DNA of 64,000 nucleotides from Methylococcales bacterium (GCA_023145835.1 JAGLDH010000008.1:1-64000); one strand, 5' to 3'; positions 35,079 through 45,235 are shown, numbered from the stretch's first letter. Numbers and translations are program-made. The notes: generated from the sequence alone by a model not told the origin.

Positions 35079-35996
35079 TTGAGTAAAAGGAAATCTGGGC
35101 GTAATATTCATGGCATATTGCTATTAAATAAGCGGCTAGGTGTTTCTTCTAACCGTGCTTTGCAAGAGATTAGGCGACTGTATAATGCAAATAAGGCTGG
35201 GCATACAGGAAGCTTAGATCCTATGGCTTCTGGCTTGTTACCTTTGTGTTTTGGTGAAGCAACGAAAGTTTCTGCAATGATGCTTGATGATGATAAGCGT
35301 TATCAAGTTATTGTGAAGTTAGGTGTGATGACAGATACTGGTGATTCTGAAGGAAAAATTATTGCTGAAAAAAGAGTGCCGGATTTATCATTAGAAGAAA
35401 TAGAAGATTGTTTACAAAGTTTTACTGGGAAAATTGATCAAATTCCACCTATGTATTCTGCTTTAAAGCATAATGGAAGGAAGCTATATGAAATAGCGAG
35501 GGAAGGGAAAACAATTGAACGTAAAGCTCGTAGAATTACAATTTATGAATTAAAACTACTCGATGTAACTAAGGATAGTTTGACTTTAGATGTGTTATGT
35601 TCAAAAGGAACTTATATTCGTTCTTTGGCTGAGGATATTGGTCATAAATTTGGTTGTGGGGGAACTGTTTCACAGTTAAAGAGAACACAAGCGGGTATAT
35701 TTAAAATAGAAGATTCGTTAGCTCTTGATGAATTACAGGAAATGAACTTAGATGAATTGATGAAATGTTTGATCTGTGTAGATGAACCATTAAATGAAAT
35801 TCCGAAAATTTTATTATCTGTTTCACAAGCAGTATTGATTAAACATGGCCAACAGTTACAAATAGAAGAAACTTTACCTATTTCCGGCATGGTTCGTATG
35901 TATAGTGAACAGGTGTTTTTAGGCTTGGGTGAAATGCTGTTGGATGGTAAACTAATACCGAAAAAAATTTTTAACTTACAGAGTGATGTTGCTTAA
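35079..35996 (+). CDS. truB: tRNA pseudouridine(55) synthase TruB
   Basis: TruB makes pseudouridine 55 in the tRNA T-loop. The catalytic aspartate is in GHTGSLDPMASGLLP, and YEIAREG, KGTYIRSLAEDIG and the C-terminal PUA-like domain follow. The start is TTG: two consecutive TTG codons (35076, 35079) follow AAAGGGAG, and the second gives better spacing. The product is about 305 residues. A 70-base gap separates it from rbfA. Confidence 0.94.
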   Translation: MSKRKSGRNIHGILLLNKRLGVSSNRALQEIRRLYNANKAGHTGSLDPMASGLLPLCFGEATKVSAMMLDDDKRYQVIVKLGVMTDTGDSEGKIIAEKRVPDLSLEEIEDCLQSFTGKIDQIPPMYSALKHNGRKLYEIAREGKTIERKARRITIYELKLLDVTKDSLTLDVLCSKGTYIRSLAEDIGHKFGCGGTVSQLKRTQAGIFKIEDSLALDELQEMNLDELMKCLICVDEPLNEIPKILLSVSQAVLIKHGQQLQIEETLPISGMVRMYSEQVFLGLGEMLLDGKLIPKKIFNLQSDVA

Positions 35997-36111
35997 CTTA
36001 CTTGTAAGCCTCTCAGAGTGAAAGAAAAACTCTACTAAATAGATCAAATCTATTCTGAGAATAAAAAACATATGCTTCTACGCCCTATTGTGGAAGCAAT
36101 GTTGTTGAGTC

Positions 36112-36131
36112 AATCACGAAAGTGATTTTTT
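36112..36131 (+). terminator. Intrinsic terminator between truB and rpsO
   Basis: AATCAC and GTGATT form a stem with a GAAA tetraloop, followed by a T-run. Another hairpin precedes it (GCTTCTAC/GTGGAAGC at 36073-36096). These lie in the rpsO leader and may be an attenuator, or the site where S15 regulates its own mRNA. Confidence 0.6.
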
Positions 36132-36159
36132 TATAATAATTTAGTCTATAGGGATTAAA

Positions 36160-36429
36160 ATGCCATTTACAGCAGAACAAAAAAAAGCAGTTGTTGAAGA
36201 ATATCGGTTATCGGAAAGTGATACCGGCTCATCTGAAGTACAAGTTGCTTTATTAACAGCACATATCGCTCATTTAACACCGCATTTTGCAGAACACAAA
36301 AAAGATAATCATTCTCGTAGAGGATTATTGCGCATGGTCAATCAGCGTCGTAAGTTATTAGATTATCTAAAAAAGAAAGACGTAGCACGTTATCGGTCAC
36401 TTATTGAACGATTGGGCTTACGTAAGTAA
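36160..36429 (+). CDS. rpsO: 30S ribosomal protein S15
   Basis: S15 binds the central domain of 16S rRNA early in 30S assembly. The helical sequence has the conserved [28 protein letters not shown] and [14 protein letters not shown] segments. Length 89 is the family norm. It is followed by a hairpin and then pnp, the classical rpsO-pnp pair. Confidence 0.97.
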   Translation: MPFTAEQKKAVVEEYRLSESDTGSSEVQVALLTAHIAHLTPHFAEHKKDNHSRRGLLRMVNQRRKLLDYLKKKDVARYRSLIERLGLRK

Positions 36430-36433
36430 TAAA

Positions 36434-36473
36434 TGAAGCGGCAATTGATGTAATTAATTGTCGTTTTTTTAAT
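36434..36473 (+). terminator. rpsO-pnp intergenic hairpin with T-run
   Basis: CGGCAATT pairs with AATTGTCG around a short loop, followed by seven T residues. In enterobacteria this region holds both the rpsO terminator and RNase III sites controlling pnp; which of these acts here is not shown. Confidence 0.55.
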
Positions 36474-36540
36474 GTTTTATAATGGAGAAGAGTTTATAAA
36501 CCTTCTTCTTAATTAACAATTTTTGTTAAGGATCTTAATA

Positions 36541-38622
36541 GTGACTCCTATCCGGAAAGAATTTAAATACGGTGATCATCTTGTAACACTTGAAACAGGT
36601 GAAATTGCCCGTCAAGCAAGTGGAACAGTATTGATTAATGTTGAAGGTACCTCCATACTTGTTGCAGTTGTTGGTAAGAAAGAGGCCGCAGGAGGGGATT
36701 TTTTTCCTTTAACAGTCAATTATCAAGAGAAAGCCTATGCTGCTGGGAAAATACCTGGTGGATTCTTTAAAAGAGAAGGGCGACCTACAGAAAAAGAAAC
36801 ACTGACTTCGCGTTTAATAGATAGACCGATTCGTCCTTTGTTTCCTAATGGATATACTAATGAAGTACAAATAGTAGCAACCGTTGTTTCTTTGAATCCT
36901 GAAATTGATACTGAGATTCCTGCTTTATTAGGTGCATCAGCTGCTTTAGCAGTTTCTGGACTTCCTTTTAATGGGCCAATAGGTGCTGCAAGTGTTGGTT
37001 ATAAAGATGGAGCTTACTTATTAAATCCAACTAAAGAACAACTTGAAGAATCTCAATTAGAATTAGTTGTTGCTGGAACAGAACATGCTGTTTTAATGGT
37101 TGAATCTGAGGCAGATTTATTGTCAGAAGACGTTATGTTAGGCGCTGTTTTATTTGGGCACGAGCAAATGCAATGTGCAATTCAGGCAATTAATGAATTT
37201 GCAGCAGAAGTCGCTGCTCCAGCTTATGAATGGGTAGCATCAGAAATAGATACAACTTTACAAGGGTTGGTGAAAGGACAAGTTGAGTCCGGTATTCAAG
37301 CGGCTTATAAAATTGCTGAAAAAATGGTAAGACAAGATGAGCTGTCAGCGATTCGAACTTCATGTGTAGAAAAACTAACTGCTGATGATGAATATCAAGA
37401 AGGTGATATCAGAGATATTATCGAACACTTGGAAAAAGAAATTGTACGTGGCTCTATTTTGAATGAAAGAGTACGTATTGATGGTCGAGACCTTTCAACA
37501 GTAAGAGCAATTTCTGTCAAAACAGGTGTGTTAGAAAGAACGCATGGCTCTGCTTTATTTACAAGGGGTGAAACACAAGCATTAGTTGTTGCTACTCTTG
37601 GAACAGAGCGTGATGCTCAAATTATTGATAGTTTGGCGGGTGAATATAAAGAACCTTTTATGTTGCATTATAATTTTCCTCCATATTGTGTCGGTGAAAC
37701 GGGCTTTGTAGGATCACCTAAACGTCGTGAAATTGGACACGGTCGTTTGGCTAAACGTGGTGTTGCAGCTGTTTTACCAGATATGGATGATTTTCCTTAC
37801 ACTATTCGAGTAGTTTCTGAAATAACAGAATCTAATGGATCAAGTTCTATGGCTTCTGTCTGTGGTAGTAGCCTTGCATTAATGGATGCAGGTGTGCCGA
37901 CTAAAACTCCTGTTGCAGGTATTGCAATGGGTTTAATTAAAGAAGGTGATAATTTTGCTGTTTTATCAGATATTCTAGGTGATGAAGATCATTTAGGTGA
38001 TATGGATTTTAAAGTAGCAGGATCAATAGATGGAATTACAGCGCTTCAGATGGATATTAAGATTGATGGCATTACTTCTGAAATTATGCAGGCAGCTTTA
38101 GAACAAGCAAAAGAAGGGCGTTTATTTATTTTGGGTGAAATGAATAAAGCATTAGCGAGTACTCGCGAAGAAATGTCTGATTTTGCACCAAGAATAATTA
38201 GTTTTAAAATTGACCCTAGTAAAATTCGTGAAGTCATTGGTAAAGGTGGGGCAACGATTCGTAGTATTACAGAAAAAACAGGTGCAAGTGTTGACTTAAC
38301 TGATGATGGTGTTGTTAAGGTTGCTTCTGTTGATAAAGCTGCTGGTGAAGAAGCAAAACGGATTATCGAAGAAATTACTGCTGAAGTTGAAGTAGGTAAA
38401 ATCTATGATGGTAAGGTTGCTAGACTAATGGACTTTGGTGCATTTGTTACTATTTTGCCAGGAAAAGATGGGTTAGTGCATATTTCACAAATATCTGATG
38501 AGCGAGTAGAAAAAGTAAGTGATAAGTTATCAGAAGGTGATACAGTAAAAGTTAAGGTACTTGAAATAGACCGTCAGGGTCGAGTCAGATTAAGTATGAA
38601 AGAAGTTGGTAAAGAAGATTAA
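36541..38622 (+). CDS. pnp: Polyribonucleotide nucleotidyltransferase (PNPase)
   Basis: PNPase degrades RNA 3' to 5' with phosphate and is part of the degradosome. Two RNase PH-like domains are seen ([19 protein letters not shown] and [20 protein letters not shown]). A helical linker lies between them, with a C-terminal KH domain ([15 protein letters not shown]) and an S1 domain ([13 protein letters not shown]). The start is GTG at 36541, preceded by AAGGA; this gives [13 protein letters not shown], matching the family. The frame is open 18 bases further upstream. Length 693. Confidence 0.95.
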   Translation: MTPIRKEFKYGDHLVTLETGEIARQASGTVLINVEGTSILVAVVGKKEAAGGDFFPLTVNYQEKAYAAGKIPGGFFKREGRPTEKETLTSRLIDRPIRPLFPNGYTNEVQIVATVVSLNPEIDTEIPALLGASAALAVSGLPFNGPIGAASVGYKDGAYLLNPTKEQLEESQLELVVAGTEHAVLMVESEADLLSEDVMLGAVLFGHEQMQCAIQAINEFAAEVAAPAYEWVASEIDTTLQGLVKGQVESGIQAAYKIAEKMVRQDELSAIRTSCVEKLTADDEYQEGDIRDIIEHLEKEIVRGSILNERVRIDGRDLSTVRAISVKTGVLERTHGSALFTRGETQALVVATLGTERDAQIIDSLAGEYKEPFMLHYNFPPYCVGETGFVGSPKRREIGHGRLAKRGVAAVLPDMDDFPYTIRVVSEITESNGSSSMASVCGSSLALMDAGVPTKTPVAGIAMGLIKEGDNFAVLSDILGDEDHLGDMDFKVAGSIDGITALQMDIKIDGITSEIMQAALEQAKEGRLFILGEMNKALASTREEMSDFAPRIISFKIDPSKIREVIGKGGATIRSITEKTGASVDLTDDGVVKVASVDKAAGEEAKRIIEEITAEVEVGKIYDGKVARLMDFGAFVTILPGKDGLVHISQISDERVEKVSDKLSEGDTVKVKVLEIDRQGRVRLSMKEVGKED

Positions 38623-38645
38623 CTCTTTCAATTAATGTACAAAAA

Positions 38646-38668
38646 AAGGGCCTTTTGGCCCTTTTTTT
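38646..38668 (+). terminator. Intrinsic terminator after pnp
   Basis: AAGGGCC and GGCCCTT form a strong stem around TTTT, followed by a run of T. It closes the rimP-to-pnp block. Confidence 0.85.
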
Positions 38669-38696
38669 GTGGGAATTGAATTTTTTGGAAATAATA

Positions 38697-39335
38697 ATGT
38701 TTTTGAAACAGATATTTGATCCGGAGTGTAAAGCATGTTCACGGCTTGATACTTTTTTATCAGAAGTTAAAAAAAAATACCCTGCTTATTATGCGCGTCC
38801 AGTTGCTCCCTTTGGTGATAAAAATGCAAAACTATTGATTGTTGGTTTAGCACCTGGAATGCATGGAGCTAATGCAACAGGCCGCCCTTTTACGGGAGAC
38901 TACTCAGGGCTTTTATTGTATGAAATGTTATTTAATTTTGGATATAGTAATCAAAAAAAATCTGAGACTCCTACTGATAGATTGGTTTTGAATGACTGTC
39001 GTATTACTAATGCAGTAAAATGCCTACCTCCTCAAAATAAACCAACAGGAGCGGAAATCAATCAATGCAATCACTTTTTATCAGAAGAAATTAAAATTTT
39101 ACCTAATAAGTCTGTCATTATGGTTCTTGGTAATATTGCTCATCGAGCAGTTTTGAAAGCTTATGGCTTAAAGCTTAGTACTGTTAAATTTGCGCATAAT
39201 AAAAAATTTGAATTACCCGATGGAAAAATGCTAGTTAGTTCATATCACTGTAGTCGTTATAATGTCCAAACTAAGAGACTAACTAAAAAAATGTTTGCTG
39301 ATGTTTTTTTGACGATTCAAGGTCTAATGGTCTAA
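38697..39335 (+). CDS. Family 5 (UDGb-type) uracil-DNA glycosylase
   Basis: A 212-residue DNA-repair glycosylase that removes uracil and often hypoxanthine from DNA. The motif GLAPGMHGANATGRPFTGDY is the UDGb motif 1. The iron-sulfur cluster cysteines are visible in ECKACSRL near residue 10, in the KCLPP segment and in NQC. The C-terminal motif usually reads HPSR; here it is SSYHCSRYN, a Pro-to-Cys change next to the active-site histidine. ATG at 38697 is chosen over the upstream frame, which runs into the terminator. Confidence 0.85.
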   Translation: MFLKQIFDPECKACSRLDTFLSEVKKKYPAYYARPVAPFGDKNAKLLIVGLAPGMHGANATGRPFTGDYSGLLLYEMLFNFGYSNQKKSETPTDRLVLNDCRITNAVKCLPPQNKPTGAEINQCNHFLSEEIKILPNKSVIMVLGNIAHRAVLKAYGLKLSTVKFAHNKKFELPDGKMLVSSYHCSRYNVQTKRLTKKMFADVFLTIQGLMV

Positions 39336-39338
39336 ATA

Positions 39339-41180
39339 ATGGCTGAGATAGAGTCTCTTTCAGATTTTGATATAAAGATTTTTTTAAAGAATCTAACAAA
39401 ATGTCCTGGTATTTATAAAATGCTAAATGCTAAGGGTGAAATTATATATATCGGTAAGGCTAAAAATTTAAAAAACCGAGTATCTAGTTATTTTAGAACC
39501 AAAGTTGCTTCTCCAAAACAGCAGGCAATGTTGGGTAAAATTACTAGAATAGAAGTAACTGTTACAAATACTGAAGGTGAGGCTTTATTATTGGAAAGCC
39601 AGCAAATAAAAAGGTATAAGCCTCGTTATAATATATGTCTTCGAGATGATAAATCTTACCCTTATTTGTTTATTTCCAGTTACCATGATTACCCACAAAT
39701 AACGTTTCATAGAGGTGCAAAAAAGAAACGAGGAAAGTATTTTGGGCCATACCCTAGTGCAGGAGCCGTAAAAGAAACTCTAAAGTTGTTACAAAAAATT
39801 TTCCCAATCAGACAGTGTGAAGATTCATATTATAACAATCGAACACGGCCATGTTTGCAACATCAAATTGAGCGATGTACCGCTCCTTGTGTTGGATTGA
39901 TTAATAAACAAGATTATGCTGAAGATGTACATAATATAGTTTTATTTTTAGAGGGGAAAGGTAATTTATTGATTGATCATTTAATCGGTCAAATGGAAAA
40001 GGCATCAAAAAATCTTGAGTTTGAACGGGCTGTCGTTTTTCGTGATCAGATTACTCGATTAAGAACAGTTTTGGAAAAGCATTTTGTTCATGGTGAGAAA
40101 GGGGATGTGGATATTATCGCTTGTTCTAGTAAAGCCGGAATTGCTTGTGTGCAAGTGTTCTTTATACGTAATGGACAAAACTTAGGAAATAAATTATTTT
40201 TTCCAAAAATAACAGAAGATTACACCCCAGAAAATATCTTACAGGCATTTATTCCACAATATTATCTGGAGAGACAACCTCCCTATGAGTTAATAGTGAG
40301 TCATCCATTGCTAGAGTCAGGTTTGTTGATTGAAGTACTTTCTAAACAAGCAAAGCATACTGTGACTATCTCAGACAATGTGAGAGGGGAACGTCTAAGA
40401 TGGTTGCGTATGTCTCAAATGAATGCTGAAAATTCTTTGCAGAGTAAGTTGGCGGATAAACAGGGAATTTACAATCGTTATCTTAATTTACAAGAAGAAT
40501 TAGGATGTATTAATTTACCTAAAAGACTCGAGTGTTTTGATATTAGTCATACTCAAGGCGATCAAACAGTTGCATCTTGCGTGGTTTTTGATCGGGAAGG
40601 GCCTTTAAAGTCTGCATATCGTAGATTTAATATTGAAGGAATTACACCGGGTGATGATTATGCCGCTATGTATCAAGCTATTTATAGGCGATTTAAACGT
40701 TTAAAAAAAGGTGAGCATCTATCGCCAGATATCCTTTTTATAGATGGAGGAAAAGGACAAGTTAATGAAGCAAGTAAGGCTTTAAAGGAATTAGATGTAA
40801 ATGATGTTATGATAATCGGTGTTTCTAAAGGTCCTGATAGAAAAGCAGGAATGGAAAAAATGATTTTGGTTGAGCAAGAACAACCTATCGATATAACGCC
40901 GGGAGCGAGTGCTTTATTATTGATTCAGCATATACGTGATGAAGCGCATCGGTTTGCAATTACAGGGCATAGACAGAGAAGAGCAAAGGCAAAAAAAGAA
41001 TCTGTATTAGAACGTATTGTTGGCTTGGGATCAAAAAGAAGACAGCTTTTATTAAAGCAGTTTGGTGGTTTACAAGGCGTATCTAATGCTGGGATTGATG
41101 CACTTGCTAGAATTGACGGAATTAGTCAACAATTAGCACAACGAATTTACGATAACTTTCATCATCAAGATGACTATTGA
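39339..41180 (+). CDS. uvrC: Excinuclease ABC subunit C
   Basis: UvrC makes both incisions in nucleotide excision repair. The N-terminal GIY-YIG nuclease is seen as GIYKMLNAKGEIIYIGKAKN, followed by the cysteine cluster (RPCLQHQIERCTAPC), the UVR motif (LEFERAVVFRDQI) and the RNase H-like 5' nuclease (ECFDISHTQG, LFIDGGKGQVNEA). A helix-hairpin-helix pair is at the end (FGGLQGVSNAGIDALARIDG). Length 613 is normal. It overlaps pgsA by 11 bases. Confidence 0.96.
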   Translation: MAEIESLSDFDIKIFLKNLTKCPGIYKMLNAKGEIIYIGKAKNLKNRVSSYFRTKVASPKQQAMLGKITRIEVTVTNTEGEALLLESQQIKRYKPRYNICLRDDKSYPYLFISSYHDYPQITFHRGAKKKRGKYFGPYPSAGAVKETLKLLQKIFPIRQCEDSYYNNRTRPCLQHQIERCTAPCVGLINKQDYAEDVHNIVLFLEGKGNLLIDHLIGQMEKASKNLEFERAVVFRDQITRLRTVLEKHFVHGEKGDVDIIACSSKAGIACVQVFFIRNGQNLGNKLFFPKITEDYTPENILQAFIPQYYLERQPPYELIVSHPLLESGLLIEVLSKQAKHTVTISDNVRGERLRWLRMSQMNAENSLQSKLADKQGIYNRYLNLQEELGCINLPKRLECFDISHTQGDQTVASCVVFDREGPLKSAYRRFNIEGITPGDDYAAMYQAIYRRFKRLKKGEHLSPDILFIDGGKGQVNEASKALKELDVNDVMIIGVSKGPDRKAGMEKMILVEQEQPIDITPGASALLLIQHIRDEAHRFAITGHRQRRAKAKKESVLERIVGLGSKRRQLLLKQFGGLQGVSNAGIDALARIDGISQQLAQRIYDNFHHQDDY

Positions 41181-41730
41181 ATTTAATTTACCTACTAATC
41201 TAACTTTATTACGTATTGGATTAATTCCTTTATTAGCGATTACATTTTACTTGCCTTGGGAATATTCAAATGTCGCGAGTACTTGCTTATTTGCCATTGC
41301 TGCATTTACTGACTGGCTGGATGGATATTTAGCAAGAAAAATGAGTCTTGAAACGGCTTTTGGTGCTTTTCTTGATCCGGTTGCGGATAAATTAATGGTA
41401 GCAGTAGTCTTGGTGTTGATTGTTCAGCAACAGGCTAGTGTAACCTTGGCAATCTCTTCTGCGATAATTATTGGAAGAGAGATTACAATTGCTTCTTTGC
41501 GAGAATGGATGGCGGAAATTGGGCAAAAAGCAAAAGTAAAGGTGTCTGCTCTTGGCAAATGGAAAACGACGGTTCAAATGTCAGCCATTGGTTTTTTGTT
41601 GTATAGAGACGATTTGTTTGGTTTACCTATTAATTTAATTGGATATTGGTTGCTATATATAGCTGCATTTTTAACCTTGTGGTCAATGATAAACTATTTA
41701 TCAGCTGCCTTTTCTACCCTAGATGAATAG
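41170..41730 (+). CDS. pgsA: CDP-diacylglycerol-glycerol-3-phosphate 3-phosphatidyltransferase
   Basis: PgsA makes phosphatidylglycerol phosphate at the inner membrane. The CDP-alcohol phosphotransferase motif is intact: DWLDGYLARK, then GAFLDPVADK. There are about five membrane spans. Length 186 matches E. coli (182). uvrC-pgsA is a conserved pair. The N-terminus begins in the uvrC stop region (ATGACTATTGA). Confidence 0.95.
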   Translation: MTIEFNLPTNLTLLRIGLIPLLAITFYLPWEYSNVASTCLFAIAAFTDWLDGYLARKMSLETAFGAFLDPVADKLMVAVVLVLIVQQQASVTLAISSAIIIGREITIASLREWMAEIGQKAKVKVSALGKWKTTVQMSAIGFLLYRDDLFGLPINLIGYWLLYIAAFLTLWSMINYLSAAFSTLDE

Positions 41731-41771
41731 GTTCCTTTTTTAGGAAATATAAAAGTTGTAAGAAAATTTAA

Positions 41772-42371
41772 ATGGATATGGATAATAAAAATACTGCAGC
41801 GAAGTCCGCAACACAGGATGAAATACTTTTAGCATCACTAAAGTTATTTTCAGAAAAAGGATATTTCAATACATCCTTAACTGATATTAAAGATGCGGTA
41901 GGAATTAAAACTACCAGTGGAATTTACCAACACTTTAAAAACAAGCAAGCTATTGCAGAGGAGTTATTTGATAACATCCTAGATAGCCTGAGTGTATCTA
42001 TAGATGATATTCGACGAAGAAATAGAAACGCATCAGAACAGTTAAGAGAAATTGTTGATTTATTATTTAATTTAACTGATGAAGCTCCAGAAGTTGTTCA
42101 GTTTTTATTAGTTGTTAATCGAAAAGAAATTTTACCAGAGGGAAAGGCATTAGTAGAAACAGTGCCTTTTAACAAAATTAGGAGGGTGATACAAAATGGG
42201 ATTAAAGATGGAGAAATTCGATCTATTGACCCACTACTAGCTTATAATTATTTTTTTGGAATTATTAGTCATACGTTAAGTTTAGTCCTTTCAGGGGTAT
42301 TATCTAAATCAGCGGATAGTTATCAATCTCAAGTTTGGCTAGTTGCATGGGGTAGTATTGCAAAAAAATAA
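41772..42371 (+). CDS. TetR/AcrR-family transcriptional regulator
   Basis: A 199-residue repressor. Residues 15-62 form the TetR helix-turn-helix (EILLASLKLFSEKGYFNTSL and IYQHFKNKQAIAEELF). The rest is a helical ligand-binding domain typical of regulators controlling efflux or metabolic genes. Its target is unknown, and no neighbouring gene is divergent. It follows pgsA by 41 bases and may be transcribed separately. Confidence 0.9.
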   Translation: MDMDNKNTAAKSATQDEILLASLKLFSEKGYFNTSLTDIKDAVGIKTTSGIYQHFKNKQAIAEELFDNILDSLSVSIDDIRRRNRNASEQLREIVDLLFNLTDEAPEVVQFLLVVNRKEILPEGKALVETVPFNKIRRVIQNGIKDGEIRSIDPLLAYNYFFGIISHTLSLVLSGVLSKSADSYQSQVWLVAWGSIAKK

Positions 42372-43003
42372 TTAATAAAAAGGTACTTATGGTTATTTAC
42401 TGTGATTTTAAACTCTTTAAATCATTTAATATTTGTTGGCTATGTTGTGATGGAGTTATTTTTCTGTGGATTTTAGCTATATTTTCTTGAGAGCTAAATA
42501 ATAAAACTATTTACAATATTTGATAAAGCTTATTTTCAATAGAATATTATAAAGATTACTTGTCTTATTTTGCATATCAATGAGTAAAGGAAAAGGACGC
42601 TGTTATTTATTTACAAAAGGAACATGACTTTCTTCATCATCTGTATTTATTCCCAAAAGCTGTGTATTCATTACTGTAATAATAGAAAAATTACTTCTAT
42701 TATTACAGGCTTCTATAGAACGTCTTGGAGTAATATCTTTCGGATAAAAAAACAGGATGCCCCATTGTCTTTGGTCGTTAGATAAATTATGTTTTTTTGA
42801 ATATGGTCTCATAATGAAAAATCAGGTGCTTTATCATTGATTCTGATTAGTTGCATAATATTAAAACTCAGTTAATGTTTATAAGGGATAAATATTAGAA
42901 ACTAGATTTGGAGTAAAGCATCATTTTTTTTAAATATAAAAAAATATTAAAGACTAAATTTACGATTGGCTTTACTGAATACATTTAATTTGGAAGGAAT
43001 AAC
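42372..43003. other. Non-coding 632-base gap with one strong hairpin
   Basis: The gap holds a perfect 14-bp inverted repeat CTGTAATAATAGAA / TTCTATTATTACAG at 42674-42687 and 42695-42708 (7-nt loop). A 69-codon minus-strand reading at 42603-42812 spans this palindrome. It lacks a convincing family signature, so I do not call it a gene. Otherwise I see only AT-rich sequence and the ribosome binding site of the next gene. Confidence 0.45.
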
Positions 43004-43189
43004 ATGGGAGAAGTTGTTCAATTAAAAAGGAAAAAGGTCTTAGATAAGCATAAAGGGAATACTCTGTGCAGAAGTGGGTTTCATAGGTGGATGATTATAA
43101 AAAAACAGCAGTTTGATGTAAAACAGGGGAAGTTAATCACTGTTTATCAATGTACTCGCTGCCAAAAAACTAAAAACAGACTATTGTAA
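43004..43189 (+). CDS. Small zinc-ribbon protein of unknown function
   Basis: A 61-residue basic protein: lysine/arginine-rich N-terminus (MGEVVQLKRKKVLDKHKG), then LCRSGFHRW, and a C-terminal CTRCQKTK. The CRSGFH / CTRC arrangement is a likely treble-clef or zinc-ribbon site. I recall similar short proteins in gammaproteobacteria, but no function is established. GGAAGGA sits 6 bases before the ATG. zapE starts 4 bases after the stop, so they form a unit. Confidence 0.75.
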   Translation: MGEVVQLKRKKVLDKHKGNTLCRSGFHRWMIIKKQQFDVKQGKLITVYQCTRCQKTKNRLL

Positions 43190-43193
43190 ATAC

Positions 43194-44333
43194 ATGTTTG
43201 ATTATTTATTAAAGCAGTCGAAGCAATCTTTTAATCATTCGCAATTAGGAAGTGATTTATTAGATAAGAAATACAAAGAATTAGTTGTTAAGCATCATAT
43301 TCAGCATGATGATGAGCAAATCAAAGTATTAGGGCACCTACAACATCTTCTCGATAATATTTCTGAAATAGTCAATACTGAGCCCCCCTCTGTTTTTAAT
43401 CGACTACTATCTAAATCGTCAAAAACAACAAAAAGCTTATATATTTATGGTGATGTAGGGCGAGGAAAATCAATGTTGATGGATGTGTTTTTTGAAGCAT
43501 GTCCCTTTGAATTAAAGCGCAGGGTTCATTTTCATTCGTTTATGCAAGAAATAAATTCCTATATGCATCAGTGGCGAAAAAAAAATGAAGGAGACCCTCT
43601 TCCATCATTAGCAAAAAAGATAAGGCAAGAAACTTTGCTTTTCTGTTTTGATGAGTTTCATGTGACAGATATTGCAGATGCAATGCTGCTTTCTAGGCTG
43701 TTTTCTCGTTTGTTAAAATTAGGTGTAATTTTTGTAGCAACTTCAAATCAACACCCTGATGATTTATACAAAAATGGATTACAAAGAGAGTTATTTTTAC
43801 CCTTTATAGAATTGATAAAACAATCGGCGGTGATATTAGAGCTTCTTGCGAAAGAGGACTATAGACTTTCATATTTTAAATCGATAAAAACTGGATTTTA
43901 TTTAACATCTGAAGATGATGATGGAAGCTGTTTTTTACATAAAAAGTTTAATGAACTGACTAATAATGGTAGTACGGAAGTAACCGTATTAGTTGTCAAT
44001 GGTCGAGAGGTAAGATTTACAAAGGTACATGGGGACATTTTGTTTTCTTCATTTGGCGAATTATGCGCCAGAAATCTAGGGCCAGCTGATTATTTAGAGA
44101 TAGCCAAGGAATTTAAAATAATTTTTATAGCCAATATTCCTTCTTTTTCTTCAGAAATAAAGGACAAAATCAAAAGGTTTGTTACTTTAATAGATGCTTT
44201 ATATGAACAAAAAATAAAAGTGATTTGTACAATAGCAATCGTTGTAGAGGATCTATACTTGGAAGGTTTTGATTTTAAAAGAACGCGATCTCGGTTAATT
44301 GAAATGCAATCAGAGCGATATTATTCAATGTAG
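43194..44333 (+). CDS. zapE: Cell-division AFG1-family ATPase ZapE
   Basis: ZapE is an FtsZ-associated AAA+ ATPase of the AFG1 family. The Walker A motif is GDVGRGKSML at about residue 86, Walker B is LLFCFDEFHVTDIADA, and the sensor region is FVATSNQHPDDLY. Length 379 matches the family (375 in E. coli). Its start is 4 bases after the small zinc-ribbon gene. It acts at the division site near the inner membrane, by family knowledge. Confidence 0.9.
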   Translation: MFDYLLKQSKQSFNHSQLGSDLLDKKYKELVVKHHIQHDDEQIKVLGHLQHLLDNISEIVNTEPPSVFNRLLSKSSKTTKSLYIYGDVGRGKSMLMDVFFEACPFELKRRVHFHSFMQEINSYMHQWRKKNEGDPLPSLAKKIRQETLLFCFDEFHVTDIADAMLLSRLFSRLLKLGVIFVATSNQHPDDLYKNGLQRELFLPFIELIKQSAVILELLAKEDYRLSYFKSIKTGFYLTSEDDDGSCFLHKKFNELTNNGSTEVTVLVVNGREVRFTKVHGDILFSSFGELCARNLGPADYLEIAKEFKIIFIANIPSFSSEIKDKIKRFVTLIDALYEQKIKVICTIAIVVEDLYLEGFDFKRTRSRLIEMQSERYYSM

Positions 44334-44406
44334 GCTTCCTTTTTATGTTTTATAGAGAACTATGGTTATAATGAATCTTTGATAATTTTTGTGAAGGAAT
44401 ATAATA

Positions 44407-45099
44407 ATGAATACACAACAAATTTTAGAAGCATTACTAAATTCAGGAAAAGATTTGGTCGAAAAAGGGAAGACTTTAGCTGAAGCTAAATTAAATATTC
44501 CAGATGACCCTGATAAACGAAAAGCTATGATGGATGGAGCGAGTAAAGGTGCTTTAGCTGCTGGTGCTCTAGCTGTCTTATTAGGAACTAATGCAGGTCG
44601 TAAGGTAACAGGTACGACACTTAAATTAGGAAGTCTTGCTGCAATTGGTGGCGTAGCATATAAAGCATTTGAAAACTGGCAGAAGAAACAAACAAATCAA
44701 ACGATGGAACATGCAGGAGAAACAGCTGACCAGTTATCAGATGAGGAAGCAAGTGAAAAAAGAAGCCGAATTTTATTAAAAGCAATGATTGCTTCGGCAA
44801 AAGCTGATGGACATATTGATGAACAAGAAAAGAATATAATTTCTCAATATGCTGAAAAACTTGGATTAGATATCTCAGTTGCAAATTTCATTAACAATGA
44901 ATTAACAACGGCTTTGGATGCTAATGATGTCGCTGCTGAGGCTGATTCTCCTGAAGCGGCTGCAGAGCTTTATTTAGTGTCTAGAATGACGCTTAATTTA
45001 GATAATGATAAAGAACGTAAATATCTTGATCAGTTAGCTCAAGCGTTAGGGTTAGCTCCTGATTTAATTATTGAATTGGAACAACAAGTAACTGCCTGA
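44407..45099 (+). CDS. DUF533 / TerB-like membrane-associated protein
   Basis: A 230-residue protein of the YebE/DUF533 family. Residues 1-55 are helical and charged. An alanine/glycine-rich hydrophobic segment with ALAVLLGTNAGRKVTG is followed by ALAAIGGVAYKAFENW. The C-terminal 110 residues resemble the TerB fold (AMIASAKADGHIDEQEKNII). Function is unknown. ATATGAT-type spacing gives a plausible ribosome binding site (GAAGGA). An intrinsic terminator follows. Confidence 0.85.
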   Translation: MNTQQILEALLNSGKDLVEKGKTLAEAKLNIPDDPDKRKAMMDGASKGALAAGALAVLLGTNAGRKVTGTTLKLGSLAAIGGVAYKAFENWQKKQTNQTMEHAGETADQLSDEEASEKRSRILLKAMIASAKADGHIDEQEKNIISQYAEKLGLDISVANFINNELTTALDANDVAAEADSPEAAAELYLVSRMTLNLDNDKERKYLDQLAQALGLAPDLIIELEQQVTA

Positions 45100-45132
45100 T
45101 TTTAACTTGTTGTTCTGATACACTTCTTTTGT

Positions 45133-45160
45133 AGAGCGGACTTTAGTTCGCTCTTTTTTT
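45133..45160 (+). terminator. Intrinsic terminator after the DUF533 gene
   Basis: AGAGCG pairs with CGCTCT around a 10-nt loop, followed by about eight T residues. Confidence 0.75.
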
Positions 45161-45235
45161 ATCAAAACAATTTTACTTTTTTGGCTAAAATAAAATCCTG
45201 TAAAGTTATTTTGTTTGAAAGTACTGGTTAAGTGA

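Noticed and set aside
42603-42812. 69-codon minus-strand ORF in the gap after the TetR gene
   Set aside because: It spans a perfect hairpin, lacks a recognisable family and has no clear ribosome binding site; not excluded but unsupported.
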